A stretch of DNA of 64,000 nt from Chaetorhynchus papuensis (GCA_013396525.1 VWYX01000123.1:156625-220624), one strand, 5' to 3'. Numbered from the stretch's first letter, positions 1 through 10,965 are shown. Program-made: numbers and translations. Notes: generated by a model not told the origin, from the letters alone.

Positions 1-705
1 TGCAGGGGAGCTGCCAGTGAAGGTCTCTTTGCTCTGTGAGGAGCTGTTTGTACCTGCAGGACACAGCAGCTGGTGGGGGACAGGCTGTGCTTCCTCCTGG
101 TACCTCCCTGAGGAGAAGCTGAGGAGAAGCAAGGGACCCAGACACCTACACACCCTCTGCACCAGCTCTGGTGTGGGCTCCTCTTCCTGGGGTCACAGGT
201 CCTGCCAGGAACCTGCTCCAGTGTGGGCTCCCCACAGGGTCACAGCCTCCTTCAAGCACACCTGCCCACTCCAGCACGGGGTCCTCCACAGGCTGCAGGT
301 GGAAATCTGCTCCCCCATGGACCATGGGCTGCAGGGGCACATCCTGCCTCAACGTGGTCTTCACCAGGGACTTCAGGGGAATCTCTGCTCCAGTGCTTGG
401 AGCACCTCCTCCTCCACCTTATTCTTCACTGACCCGGGGGGGTCTGCAGAGCTGTTTGACATTTTCTCACTCCCCTCTCTGGCTGCTGTTGCACACCAGG
501 TTTTTTCTGCCATTCTTAAACACATTATCCCAGAGGCCCTCCCACCACTGCTCATGGGCTCGACCTGGACCAGTGACGGGACCACCTTGGATCCAGCTGG
601 CATTGGCTCTGGCAGACATGGGGGAGCTTCCAGCAGCTTCTCATGGAAGCCACCCATTAAATGCCCCTCCTGCCCCCCAGCCTTGCCAAGCAAACCTAAT
701 CCAAA
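1..705 (-). mobile_element. Avian endogenous retrovirus LTR, partial
   Basis: The repeated phrases of the type 'cctgctccagtgtgggctcc' and 'gggctgcaggtgga', then 'gcattggctctggcagacatgggggagctt' (about 595-630) and a terminal 'ccttgccaagcaaacctaat', match an abundant avian LTR family as I remember it. Read on the minus strand, the element starts near 705 and runs off the left edge, so its 3' end and any internal region lie outside the window. The minus-strand orientation is inferred from the remembered transcript direction and a T/A-rich 'tttaag' promoter-like stretch near 510-525. Long open frames cross it on both strands (17-757 plus, 373-732 minus) but follow the low-stop GC-rich LTR composition and resemble no retroviral protein. 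It is probably a solo LTR or one end of a provirus. The family class (ERVK- versus ERVL-like) is not decided here. Confidence 0.8.
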
Positions 706-2636
706 TGAAAGGGTTATAGCACATTTCCACAACGCTATTATTGACTGCGTGTGCTAGGTGAAGATTTCCCAGATGCTGTCCTTAAAGACAATGGAGGCAT
801 GGGCTGTACTTTGAAAGTCTGAATGCTGTATGGAAATGCATGCCTCTATCAGCATGTCAGCATTTTTTGACAGTTTGACCATTACAACTGGGGTAATCTG
901 ATCATGTGTGCATTAATGCGTATGACCAAAAGCTTTAATTGTAACACAAGTTTCAAGGAAGAACTACCAAATTCTTCGGTTATAAATGTATTTCTTCTCT
1001 AAAAATCAGACAGCTGAGATATGTTAGTGATCCAGTCTTTGTCTGGAAATCAAAATTATTCATGTTTGACTAAACTTTAAATGCTAAGGGCTAAATATAG
1101 GTTTCTCATTCTCTTTGAGACCATATTGCCCTCAATAACTTTAAGAATTTAAACCTCTGCCTGATTATCCCTTATCTGAGATGATAGAAAGAAATAGTAT
1201 TACCTTTAATGTCTGTGAACAATTTGGGATACATCAAAATTAATAAAAAAAGCCTTTGATGAGGGCAGAGCTGTAATCAATGCCTAACAGCAAAACTAAA
1301 TATGAGAGAAGAGACAGATCATTGGTTTCATTTATCTGTCTGATGTTTTAATGATATCATGGCATTATATTCAGCAGAGCTGGGATCTGACACTGAGTCA
1401 CAACACTGGTCAATTGGGTTATTTACAGTAAGCCAACAGGAGCAAATCACCCCATTATGAAGCAATGCTCATTACTTCCAGTCTCTTTTTTGTATCACCT
1501 AAAATCTGATTTTCCTTTCAAGCTTTCAATGTTTTATGTCTAGAAGCAATCATAAAGCAATCCTGAAAATAAAAAATAAAAATAATAATAATAAAAAGGC
1601 TTTACAATTTCAGCCAAGCAGATTAAATGTGTGTGATGGTGGAGGGAGAAATATTAAAAGCTGCTGAAATAGTTGCTGCCATACATGCAACTTCAGACCA
1701 CAGGGCAGAGACCAGGTTTTGGAGTGGCCCCTGCCTCACTGCTGTGGGCTCTGAGTCAGTTCAAAGCGCTAAGCTTTTCATCTAGATTGTTCCCATATCC
1801 TGGGGAGACATACAGGGATGTCCTGAGGCCAATTCATGTGAAAGTGCCCAGCTGCCACCTCAGCCAGGAGCTCAGAGGGCAGGTATGAAATCCCTCCACC
1901 TCCATATGCCCTAGAGAATGGCTTGCTGGCTGCCTGCACCCCCGGGGTGAATGAGGAGGGGAGGCTGGCCCAGCCCCCAGCCTTGTCCCTGCAGGTTAAA
2001 GCTGGGGCTGACCCCAGAGCACGGGCAACTCTGACCCTGCTCATGGAGGGCTGGTAAACAGACCCAGGACAAATCTCCCTTCCACAGGGGCTGAGGAGCT
2101 CAGCACAAACCAGTGCCCTTCCTTCCCCACACCCCATGGGAGGAGGTGTTGGTGAGTTAGTAAGAACCAGACCATTTTGCTCAGTGGCCATCTCATTTTT
2201 TGCCAAGCAGTTGGCAGTGCTGCAACATGCCAAAGAGTTTTGTCACTGAGCTCTGCACACTTGAGAGGTGGGCTCATTCCTGCCCCCCGGGAATCTGAAG
2301 GAAGGCGACCTTAAATGCCTTAAATACCAGCTCAGCTCAGGCACCATCTGGAAACAATGAGCTGGTAGAAGCCAAGGTGCTGATGCACCGAATTAACACA
2401 GGTCCCAGGTGCTGACATGTTACTTCCTGCTCTCCCCTAGCCCTATTGTGTCCCACACAAGGATTTCGTGGATTTGGGCAGTGGGGACACTGCAGTCTCA
2501 GGGTAAAGGGCTGCTGTGCTGGCGTGTTCACTGCAGCTGGGGCTGGGTGACAAGTGGTCAAGATTTGAAAAGGATGTTGTTTTCCTTTTCTGCAATAAAT
2601 CAATAAATTTCTCCAGGATTTTTCAATTTGTAGGTC
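706..2636. other. Intergenic, no gene recognised
   Basis: The first 900 bases are AT-rich, single-copy-looking DNA with scattered TAAT and AATAAA motifs. An A/T-rich simple stretch (AATA/AAT units) lies at about 1568-1600. 1670-2560 is more GC-rich, with short open frames on both strands that share no family resemblance. I see no splice-bounded exon, RNA gene or recognisable transposon. Confidence 0.5.
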
Positions 2637-3010
2637 CTTTTCAGCATATCTCTTACTCTCATCAGTTTTCTTAACTTTGTTTTTCTTAGACTACATTTTC
2701 TTTTTAGTCGTCCTTTTGTTTCATTTCAGTGTAAGATTTTCTCATTATTTTTGCTTTCCATTTGTTTATTTTATTCCATTTTATTGTTCCCCTATCTTTT
2801 CTTGGTTTCATCTTAGTTTTCCCCTCCTCCTTTCCATCACCATATCTACATCTCTCTTTCAAGGTCCACTTTCTATAGCCCTCTTCACATAATCCCTAGA
2901 TACACACTCCAACCCCCATATCAATCCTTTTTCTACTTATAACCTTTTGTCCTTTTACTGTTTTTCTCCCTTCCAATGCACATTTTCTCTCCCTTCTCAT
3001 ATCCAGATGT
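2637..3010 (+). repeat. Pyrimidine-rich low-complexity tract
   Basis: For about 370 bases the plus strand is dominated by T and C (runs of tttt, tttc, cttt, ccct) with few purines, especially 2670-2870. The composition changes abruptly on both sides. This is strand-asymmetric low complexity, not coding; the frame at 2677-2892 is a string of F, S, L and I caused by the composition. Confidence 0.6.
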
Positions 3011-5040
3011 TTTTCCCTATCTATCTCCAGCTGTGCGAATAAAAGACTTTTTTGTTTGTTTCAAGGAAGTTAGGTCAGTCCTGAATAAAAGTACTCGTAT
3101 TTTCAGGAAACCAAAACAATGTAAATGATCATTTTGGGTTAATGTTTCAAAAAGAAGAAACTGAAAAATCGTTGAGTTTGAACTTTGAGAAATTTACAGT
3201 AAATCATAGCTGAAGTAAATTTGTAAATGTTGGAGTGACTGAAAAGAAAGCAAAAGCATTTAGGCTTTGAGGGTGGATGGAGGTGAGGGCAGGGCAAGTA
3301 ATTTGCCATTTCCTTTTTGAGAGGAGTAAAGGAAAGATCTCCATCCAAAATAACTCAGGTAACTCTTGCTACACCTTCAAAGGGTTTTTGTTTTGATCAA
3401 AACAAACATTTTGGGAGCAAAACAAATTCATCTGATAAATTTATTCTGCCCCTAATTTTTATTTCTTTCTCTTCTCCTGTCCAGACTGACTAGGTGCAAA
3501 TAGCAGGGAGGCACAGTGCACGTTTTACCTTATATTTGGATGTTTCTTTAAAGAAAAAGAGTTGATCTCTTCCCAAGCAGGGAGCATCAGCTGTACTTTC
3601 TTGTGTTTCCCAGTCCTTAGCTTCCTGGGACAGCAATTAAAATAGATCCCAGGTGGCTTAAAAATCTTGAATCACATCAAAAGCACAGAAGCTTCTTACT
3701 ATTGACAGCAGTTTCTTAAAAGGGGGGGCAAATATCTTTCTTGTCGACGTTCTGCACTTCAGTAGAGAGCATTAGTCTCAGATGAAGGCTGCAAAGTGAG
3801 AAACAGCAGCTGAGGACAGCCAGGCTCTGCCCTGAGACATACAATATGATTTCTAGTGATTTGGATCACAGTCACATCTGGGTACCTGGGAGAAGAATCC
3901 GGCCCAGACTTGGCCCTGCATGCCATGTTTTTTCTGTCCATTGTACCTAGATCACAATCAGCAAAAAGATTTTGTGGGAGAGGAGGGGAAAAGAGGGAAC
4001 TGCCTGTGAGAGGATATCCTTCACTCATAAATCCCAATGCATTGAAACACAGATTAGACCCCTGCTTTCTTTTTAACCATCCCCTGCCTAGAGTCACTCA
4101 ATCCTGAAATTTGCTGAACTGTTCAGCTCATGTCTGCCCTGAAGTAATGAATTGGCAGGCCTATTTCTAACGGTGATTAATGAAGCTTTTCAGAGGCAAC
4201 CCATTATTTGATCCAAAGTTAAAACAGTGGTTCATCATTAATCACTACACGACATAGGCTCACAGATTCATAATTCTCAGCAAGCCCATTTCATTAAGGG
4301 TCCCTCTCTTTCTTTTGTTGACCCAGGGCTCTCCTGTCTCCCCACCCCTCATGGACACCTTCCTAGCACTCCATTTCCAGATCTGTTGGAAGAAAAATTC
4401 ACATGCTCTCAGGGATACTTTTCAAGCTCCACAGCCTCTCAAAACTACAGCATTTTCCTTTAGATTTTAAAAATTCCTCTTCCCATAGAAAAACGTATCC
4501 GATTATCAAATATGAGCCAACATTGGCACCCAGTGGCTGAACAGATTAATCACAGATACATATTCCCCTGAGCCTGCCTTTCCCATTCTTCAAGACAGGT
4601 TTTCCCCTGGGCTGTTTGTGGTACTCTTATGCAGCCTTCCAGCTCTAGGCCATCTAGGCATGGCTGTGGACTGGTTATGCTAAGTGAGGAAAATGCAGGG
4701 TGTGGCTGGTTCTCCCCTCTGCCAGGGCCCATCAAAGTCACTCCACAGAAGTCACAAGGTGGGACCAACATCGTCAAAGTGCCTGGGGCGAGGAGACCTT
4801 CACTGGCTCCCGGGAGGCTAGGGCACCCACACATCACTTGTCACCCAGCAGATGTCCTGGATCTGCTCCTGCAGACATCACCTGCTTGGAGAAGGGCTGA
4901 AGCTGTTTGTTAATCCTGCTCCCCCACAGTGCTCCCCACAAGACACTGATAATGGTGTGAGTGGGCTTAGGCAAAGTCACAGTGAGCCTTTTATTTCTAA
5001 ACTGTTTTCCTGAACTGGCCAATGACTTACCCTGAGGAAA
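3011..5040. other. Intergenic, no gene recognised
   Basis: Mixed-composition DNA without recognisable repeats. The segment at about 4140-4290 has several homeodomain-like cores (gattaatgaagc, catcattaatcac, cattaagg) and looks more constrained than its surroundings, but that is an impression only. Short frames such as 3759-4097 minus and 4834-5217 minus show no motif; the latter overlaps LTR sequence. Confidence 0.45.
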
Positions 5041-5305
5041 TGTGGTGGGTTGGCCTTGGCTGGATGCCAGGTACCCACATGCCACTCTTATCACCCCTCT
5101 TCTCAACTGGGCAGGGCAGGGTGGGTAGAAAATAAGACAGAGAAAAACACGTGGGTCAAGATAAAGACAGTTTAATAAAGCAAAAGCAAAGGCTATGCAC
5201 AGAAGCAAAGGAAACAAAAGATTTATTCTCTGCTTCCTACCAGCAGGTGATGCCCAGACAGTTCTCAGGAAGCAGGGCTTCCAGTTGCTCTGGAAGACAA
5301 ATGTC
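5041..5305 (-). mobile_element. ERV LTR, partial; probable 3' LTR
   Basis: It starts at 5041 with 'tgtggtgggttggccttggctggatgcc', the same sequence that opens the LTR at 6288. The two align through 'gggtcaagataaa', 'cagtttaataaa', 'gatttattct', 'ttctcaggaagcagg' and 'gaagacaaa' before similarity stops near 5305. On the minus strand this is the 3' part of an LTR lacking its 5' (U3) end. The two copies differ by many substitutions and small gaps, roughly a quarter of sites by eye. They are therefore either the two ends of an old provirus or two separate insertions of one family. No clean target-site duplication is visible: 'gaggaaa' precedes 5041 and 'gagaggcaaa' follows 6871. Confidence 0.8.
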
Positions 5306-5765
5306 TTGAAATTCTGTGGTCAGGGACCAGGTATTTACTACCTTCTGTCTGAATTCTCTCACTCCTTCTTTGTTGAAGGATCAGCTTCTTGATCAAACTT
5401 TTCCTCTTCCTTCTCCTCCCTCAGTAATAGATGTTACAGACTTGTTGTTTTCCTTATCCACTGTTTCTTTTTTACTGCTGGAGCAGTGACTGCAGTGTTT
5501 GGGTCTCTGTCTCAACCACAGTCCTCTGAGAGTACTGAACTGTGGCTCAGTAGGCACAGGCCAGGCTCCAGTACAGTGATGGGAACTGGTTTTCACCAGG
5601 GTAGGCAAAGCACTCTTCTGTCAGGTGGCACGCCAGTTTGTCAGGGTTACTTTCCTGTTCAGGTGTGAAGTCCCAGGCTATGGGACATGATAACCATTCT
5701 AGGAACCTGCCCAAATCCTTTCACACTCCCTGCCACCCAGGGATCTATTGCCTCCAAACACTCGG
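5306..5765 (-). mobile_element. Probable ERV internal remnant (leader/gag side)
   Basis: This segment sits between the partial LTR and a CR1 tail inside the proviral interval. Read on the minus strand it resembles the non-coding and gag-proximal part of avian ERVs as I remember them, but it carries multiple stops. The frame at 5608-5393 minus is only 71 codons, with a basic, lysine-rich stretch and no recognisable capsid or nucleocapsid motif. No protease, reverse transcriptase, integrase or envelope sequence is visible anywhere between 5041 and 6871. The call depends mainly on context. Confidence 0.5.
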
Positions 5766-5855
5766 TGCCATGGTTTAGTTGAGATGTTAGGGCATGGGTT
5801 GGACTTGATGATCTTGAAGGTCTCTTCCAACCTAGTGATTCTGTGATTCTGTGAT
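5766..5855 (+). mobile_element. CR1 LINE 3' tail
   Basis: The sequence 'tgccatggtttagttgagatg', then 'ggttggacttgatgatcttgaaggtctcttccaacc', ending in 'gattctgtgattctgtgat', is the typical avian CR1 3' terminus with its octamer tail. It is a severely 5'-truncated copy of about 90 bases on the plus strand, opposite to the surrounding ERV sequence. It therefore probably inserted into the provirus after integration. Confidence 0.9.
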
Positions 5856-6287
5856 TTCTGTCTCTCCTGACCTAAAAGTTGTCTTCTCTTACATCAGCAT
5901 GACACCAGATTCCACAAACTACATACTCTGTGTTAATTACTCAGTGTTAATTAGCAGTATTAAAGAGCTCACAAGGGTGAGCAAGAACCTCAGGAACCTC
6001 ATAATAAAACCACCCACATCAACCCCGGGTAGGAGGAGGGAGATGTATTCCCTCATCATCTCCACAATATAGCTCCCTCAGCACAGCAAGGCCAGCAATG
6101 CCAGGACAAAACACAGAGCTGTTTCTTGTATGAACATGTTCCCAAGCCAGCAAAATAGAGATAAGCAGTGCAGTCAACAACTCCATGGCCTGTGCAGGTG
6201 TTTGCCAGTTCACAACTACTGCAGCTGTAGCACACTTAATACGAACCTGCCACTGTCTCGTGCCTCACATTGAGCACCAAAAAGGAC
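5856..6287 (-). mobile_element. ERV 5' leader remnant, contains primer binding site
   Basis: This lies directly downstream, on the minus strand, of the LTR ending at 6288. After an eight-base spacer it contains a primer-binding-like site (6279-6262). Further along, an ATG at 6186 opens a short hydrophobic minus-strand frame to 6019 (about 55 codons). It could be a leader ORF or chance, and I do not recognise it. No gag motif is seen before the CR1 tail interrupts the interval at 5855. Confidence 0.6.
6262..6279 (-). promoter_or_regulatory. Decayed retroviral primer binding site, tRNA-Lys type
   Basis: On the minus strand the 18 bases read tggtgctcaatgtgaggc. This matches the tRNA-Lys-1,2 primer-binding consensus TGGCGCCCAACGTGGGGC at 14 of 18 positions, and all four differences are transitions (C to T or G to A). 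It lies 8 bases from the LTR's ACCACA 3' end, where a primer binding site belongs. This fixes the LTR orientation as minus and marks the 6288-6871 copy as a 5' LTR rather than a solo LTR. Confidence 0.7.
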
Positions 6288-6871
6288 TGTGGTGGGTTGG
6301 CCTTGGCTGGATGCCGGGTGCCCACCAAGCTACCCTACCACTCTCTCCTCAGGAGCACAGGGCAGGGGAGAAAATAAGGTGGAAACAAAACCCTTGTGGG
6401 TCAAGATAAAGGCAGTTTAATAAAAGAAAAAACAAAGGTTGGGTATGGAAATGAAGGAAAACAAACGATTTATTCTTTAGTGCCCATCAGCAGATGATGT
6501 CCAGCTACTTCTCAGGAAGCAGGACTTCGGTACACAGAGTGGTTTCTCCACAAGACAAACATTGCAGTAACAAATACCCTCCCCTCCTCCATCCTCTTAG
6601 CTTTTTTGTCTGACACCATATGGTATGGAATATCCTTTGGTCAGTTTGGGTCAGCTGTCCTGGCTGCATCCCATCCCAAGATCTTGCCCTTCCTTAGCCT
6701 ACTGGTGAGAGTGGAATCTTGAAGAGACAGACTTGGTGCTGTGTGAGCGCTGCTCAGCAGTAGCCAAAGCACTGGTGTGTTATCAGCACCTTCCTAGACA
6801 CCAGTGCAAAGCACAGCTCTGTGGGGGCTGCTGGGGGGAATGTTAGCTTCTGCTCAGCCAGACCCGATGCA
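6288..6871 (-). mobile_element. ERV LTR, apparently full length; probable 5' LTR
   Basis: On the minus strand it runs from TGCATCGGG at 6871 to CCCACCACA at 6288, with TG and CA at the ends and a length of 584 bases. Internal hallmarks of this avian LTR family are present: 'catatggtatggaatatcc', 'ggtcagtttgggtcagctgtcctggctg' and 'gctgctcagcagtagcc' on the plus strand. The region expected to hold the TATA box ('agcttttttgtc' on the plus strand, about 6600) is degraded. The copy is diverged and there is no sign of an intact promoter. Confidence 0.85.
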
Positions 6872-9391
6872 GAGAGGCAAAGGCAGAAAGGCTGGGTGGT
6901 GGCTGGCATGTGAAGGGGCCACCCCGAGCCATTATCCGGGTAATGGCTGCAGGCAGCGCCATGCAAGCACTGCTCTGCCTTACAGACCTTCATTGGCAGC
7001 ACTTTGTCACAGCCCCCAAAACACACCGAGAGCACCTAATCCTTTGCCCTAGCCACAGGGCAAGCACAGAAACACCAGCAAAGGGGGATCCAATATTTTC
7101 AAAATCAGAAGGTAAAGGGCAGAAAGGAAATTTCCTATAACTTTGCAAAAGCATTCAGCTCTGAAAAAGTGGAAACATTTAATTAACAAACGGATACCTA
7201 GTTCACTGAATTAATGTAAAAAATGTTAAGGCATGATATTAAAATGCTTTAATACCTACAGGATATACAGGTGATGTTCAAAAATTCAATAGAATAATAT
7301 AGTAAGGTAATTTGTACATAACATGAAATCAATACATATAAATTTCAAGTAAATCCTTTCTCTGTCTTTTAGAAATGGATAACTTGGCTTCCTTGGCTCC
7401 ACGGGAGGAACAGCTATGAAATTTTGCTTTAGTCCTTTTAGCCAGAACCAACTTCTCCAGTACCTGACTTGAAAATGCTTCATCACACTCAGCTTTAATC
7501 ACAAAGTCCCTAATCAGATGTAAAAATTAAGGCATGGAGGAGTAAACAGCTTTTTGTTCAAGTCTAAACAGAAATCTATTTGAAGTATCATCAGCTGCTT
7601 TCCCTACAGGACACTGTTCCTTCCAGCACTTATTATGACCATGTCCATACAACTGTAGTGTTAATTAATGAGAAGCTATATTCAGGTTTTAAAAGAGTGC
7701 TTTACAGTACCCTAACCCATATGAGAATCCCTCTTTTCATTCCTACCCTGTTGCATCTACCTCCAACCCATTAAGCAATACTACAGATGGAAGAGAGCAA
7801 GGTGCTCGTGCCTTGCACTGCAAATGCAGATATAGCATGGGATTGAAAACCCCATCTGAACACAGATGTTCATTGGTTTACAAAATCAAACACACCTGCA
7901 AATCAAAAGGAAAAAATGTATTTAATTAAAAAGATCCTAAGGTAGTATTAAAAATACCTCAAACACAGATACATCATTGTGAAGAACTTACCACAAATAA
8001 AATTAAAGTTCTCTATGAAGAAAAGTCACATTAATTTTCCTTCAGACTGAGAAACTTACTTCCCAGCAAGCACTTTCTGTACTGCAACCAAGGCTGTAAG
8101 CTATAATGTAGAACAGCACAAACAAGAAAGATACATCCTAAACCTGCTTCATGGTCACACTGACTAGGGATGCTGAGATCATGACCAGTTTTCAAAAGAA
8201 AATAACTCATAAGATAAAAAAATATCCATTCTGCCTGACAGTGACCTTTGCAGCTTTCCTGGAGAGCTTTCCTGGAGCTGTGAGCTGGTAACAGTTTGAC
8301 CTCAAAGAACAGTGGCCCAGTGTCCCAGCAGACCAGAAGTGTTCTCCCCGGGTGAGCTCTGAGTTGCAGACTGGGGCTGGCCCTGCAGGAATCCCAGGAA
8401 TGTGCTGGTTATGGCTGCTCAGCGGGGCATTGCTTTCTGTGCATAACCTCCTGTCTCTCTGAGACATCATTCCTCCCAGGACAGCCACGTGTGATGCCAA
8501 GCACTGGGGTGCAACCGAGTGCTTGAAGTCAGACATCAGGGAAAGGACTGCAGGCAGAGCTTAGGCAGGAGGCACTGTGTGTCTATGGCTGTCTATGGGC
8601 ATGCACTGAAGGAAACACTGCTGCTCTGCAAAAGTGCCCCAAAACACCAAAACTTTGCCTTTGAAACACCAAAAAGGCTTCTATGAGCACAGGCCCCCCT
8701 CACTTCAGCCCACCCCTGCATAGGCTGCTTTTAAGTGTGCAGCTACACGTGCCTCCACACCCCTTCAGCCTTCACTCGCTGGCTCAGCCTTCGAGAGCCC
8801 CACCTCACCGGCAGTCAAGGTGTTAATGTGATACTGGCAGTCACTCGCCGGGAAATTGGACAGCAGTCCAAACCACAGAAAGTTCCCAAACTCACCCTTT
8901 TTTATTGCTGGTGATTTGGCACAGAGCCTGCTCAGCCCTGCGGGCTGACATGTTAGCCACACCTCAAGGACACAGCTCTGTGGCTCAGCGTTGCCTATAT
9001 GTGTTTGAAAGAGGTTCTCTCCTTTATGCTCCACAAGCTTACAGAAGGCAAGAGGAAGATTTCCTTTCCCTCCCCCACCCCATTCCTTTATTTTCACAGG
9101 CTTTGCTCATAAATGGATTGGGAATACTCGGTGGGAATATATTCTCTGTAAATAGTTTCTTCTGCCTGCCTCCGCTGTGCAGCCAGGAGTGAAGCCAGAA
9201 AAAGACCGTTCAAAAGGAGCCTGTCTCTTTAGTAGTAGGAGTTAAGATATTCAGCTGGGCTGAGCACATCTCAGTCCTGTCCCCTCGGCATTTATGCAAT
9301 CTACATTAGATAATGAAGTAAAATCAGACATGATCTGAAGACCACCTACTAGGCTGCCACCCACCCTCCCCACCCATCCATTACTGAAGTA
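6872..9391. other. Intergenic, no gene recognised
   Basis: 7130-8200 is AT-rich and 8210-9390 is of more mixed composition. A pyrimidine-rich run ending in 'ttttag' at 7354-7371 resembles a 3' splice site, but no long frame follows it. Minus-strand frames at 8207-8536 and 8765-9097 are about 110 codons each, with no known motif. Confidence 0.5.
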
Positions 9392-9952
9392 TCAGCCTGA
9401 GCTGTGTTCTGTTCCCAGCTGGCCCTGCCCCGCAGGACCTGGCAGCAGGAGCGGGAGCAATGCCACGGCCCTGTGCCTCAGCACGGGTGGGGTTTTGCTC
9501 CCTGGCGGACCCTCCCCCGGGCATCTTCCCTGGCACAAGACCTGGCTGCACCTAATCTGTGGCCCTGCCACAAAACTCCATAGGCACACAAACAAGTTGA
9601 GACAACTTGGGAAGTTACCCCGTGCCCCCAGCCAGGGGTGTGACCACTGTGTTACTGGTCCTGCAGCAGAGAGTACGTGATGCTGATGGACTTGTCCTGC
9701 TCTGCCAGGGAGACCAACCCTTTGGAAGGCATCAGGGAGGCAGGCTGCAAAGAGCAAATTAAACCTCTTTGTTTTAACCAGCTCTGACAGAGAGTCGAAG
9801 GGAGCAGCTTTCCGCGGTTTCCATACAGGTTTCTTTCCTTTAGGTGGCGGTATGTGTTTGCAGCTCCCCGCCTGCGCTCCCAGCCCTGCGCCCAGCATCC
9901 TCACCCGGCGCTCAACCAGCGCTGGGTTAATTTTCCAGAAAATCCTGCACAA
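9392..9952 (-). other. 186-codon open frame of doubtful coding status
   Basis: This is one of the longer gap-free frames in the window. It begins with ATG at 9952 and ends near 9392, in a locally GC-rich segment with a moderate number of CpGs (for example 9800-9920). The predicted product has a basic N-terminal third, a KGKKPVWKPRK patch, and a leucine/proline-rich C-terminal end. I recognise no domain, signal peptide or repeat. GC-rich DNA has few stops, so a chance frame of this length is plausible. It could instead mark a GC-rich regulatory segment or a non-coding exon. Confidence 0.2.
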
Positions 9953-10180
9953 GCAATTAAAATGTTAATGTTGTGAGGGAAATGCCTCTGTTGAAGTAAA
10001 CTCATTCGAGAGTCGGTTGTGCTCGGTGGAAGGGGAACAGTCTATTGATTTTGAACAAGGTCATATCTCATCAGACTTGCCACCTGGATTATTTTTGTTT
10101 GCGCTGATCAGCTACGAAGTCCTTGATTTCCCAGCGAGTTTGAAATCACCTTAATGAAGCAGAAATTTAAGGATGGGTAT
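9953..10180. promoter_or_regulatory. Candidate conserved non-coding element
   Basis: The segment holds a dense mix of plausible factor motifs: aattaaaatgttaat, tctattgatttt, aaggtca (nuclear-receptor half-site), cacctg (E-box), tttgtttgcgc (forkhead-like) and ccttaatg. It shows no simple repeats or transposon signature, and its CpGs (ctcattcgag, gtcggttg, ctacgaag, cagcgag) persist in an otherwise CpG-poor background, which suggests constraint. This is inference without alignment. Confidence 0.3.
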
Positions 10181-10859
10181 GGGTCTTGGGTATGGTTTCC
10201 CTCCCAAGACTTTTCTTTATTACAGAAATGTGCTCCCTCACCTGTTTATCTCTGACCACCTGCTCACCTCTGTGTTTGTTAACCTTATTTCACTAAGGCA
10301 GCAATAACTGATGCAAAAATCTCAATCCTGGCAGCTGCCAAACAAATTCACACCTTACACTGGGATTTGTGCTGCAGCCAGCCAGCAGTGCCTTCCCTCA
10401 GCAGGATGGGAATGCCTCGAAGTGGAACTATCTTAGAAACCAACAAATTCGGCAGCAACATTCATGTGGGCATAGGGTAGTTCTGCATTGTACTGTACTT
10501 ATAGTGGAAAGGACTATAACAGAAAGAAAGTTGTCCACTTTTTTTGCAGCAGTTCCTGCTGATGGAGGCTGCATGAGAATAACCCCATTAAGATAAGGTA
10601 TGCTCAGTGAGAGCATGCTGGTATTTCATTATGAGCAGGAGACACCTGGGACAGAGAAGCAGAGGCACCTAAAGTCTCATTTCATTTGTAGATTCCTTAT
10701 GGTCTCTGCCCAGAGCTTGTAGTCTTTCCTCCCCAAGCCAAAGGTCTTACAATGCTCTCTTTTCATCAATGTGGTCACACTGGAAAAGGTGGATGTGCTT
10801 TTTCATCGTATCTAAAATAGGTTATGCTATTTCTAGTGATATGGGCTATGATTCTCTAA
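10181..10859. other. Intergenic, no gene recognised
   Basis: Ordinary mixed-composition DNA. Two overlapping short frames (10369-10596 plus, 10428-10616 minus) show no motif. No repeat is recognised. Confidence 0.5.
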
Positions 10860-10965
10860 CCCAAATGCTAGGGTATTTGCATGCTTAATTCACAAGTCTA
10901 ATTGCCATAATTGCACATGCTCATTAGGCAATTTTGTGTGCAAATGCTGAGTTAGGCACATAACT
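10860..10965. promoter_or_regulatory. Candidate enhancer-like cluster of POU/homeodomain motifs
   Basis: It contains a perfect octamer ATTTGCAT at 10875-10882, a second tgcaaat near 10939, and several TAAT/ATTA cores (ttaattc, ctaattg, cataattg, tcattag). Inverted aattgcc/ggcaatt halves surround 'ataattgcacatgctcatta'. The motif density exceeds that of the flanking DNA. Whether it is conserved or active cannot be judged here. Confidence 0.3.

Noticed and set aside
17..757. 246-codon plus-strand open frame at the left edge
   Set aside because: It lies mostly inside an ERV LTR with low stop density, and other frames are also open there. No protein family resemblance.
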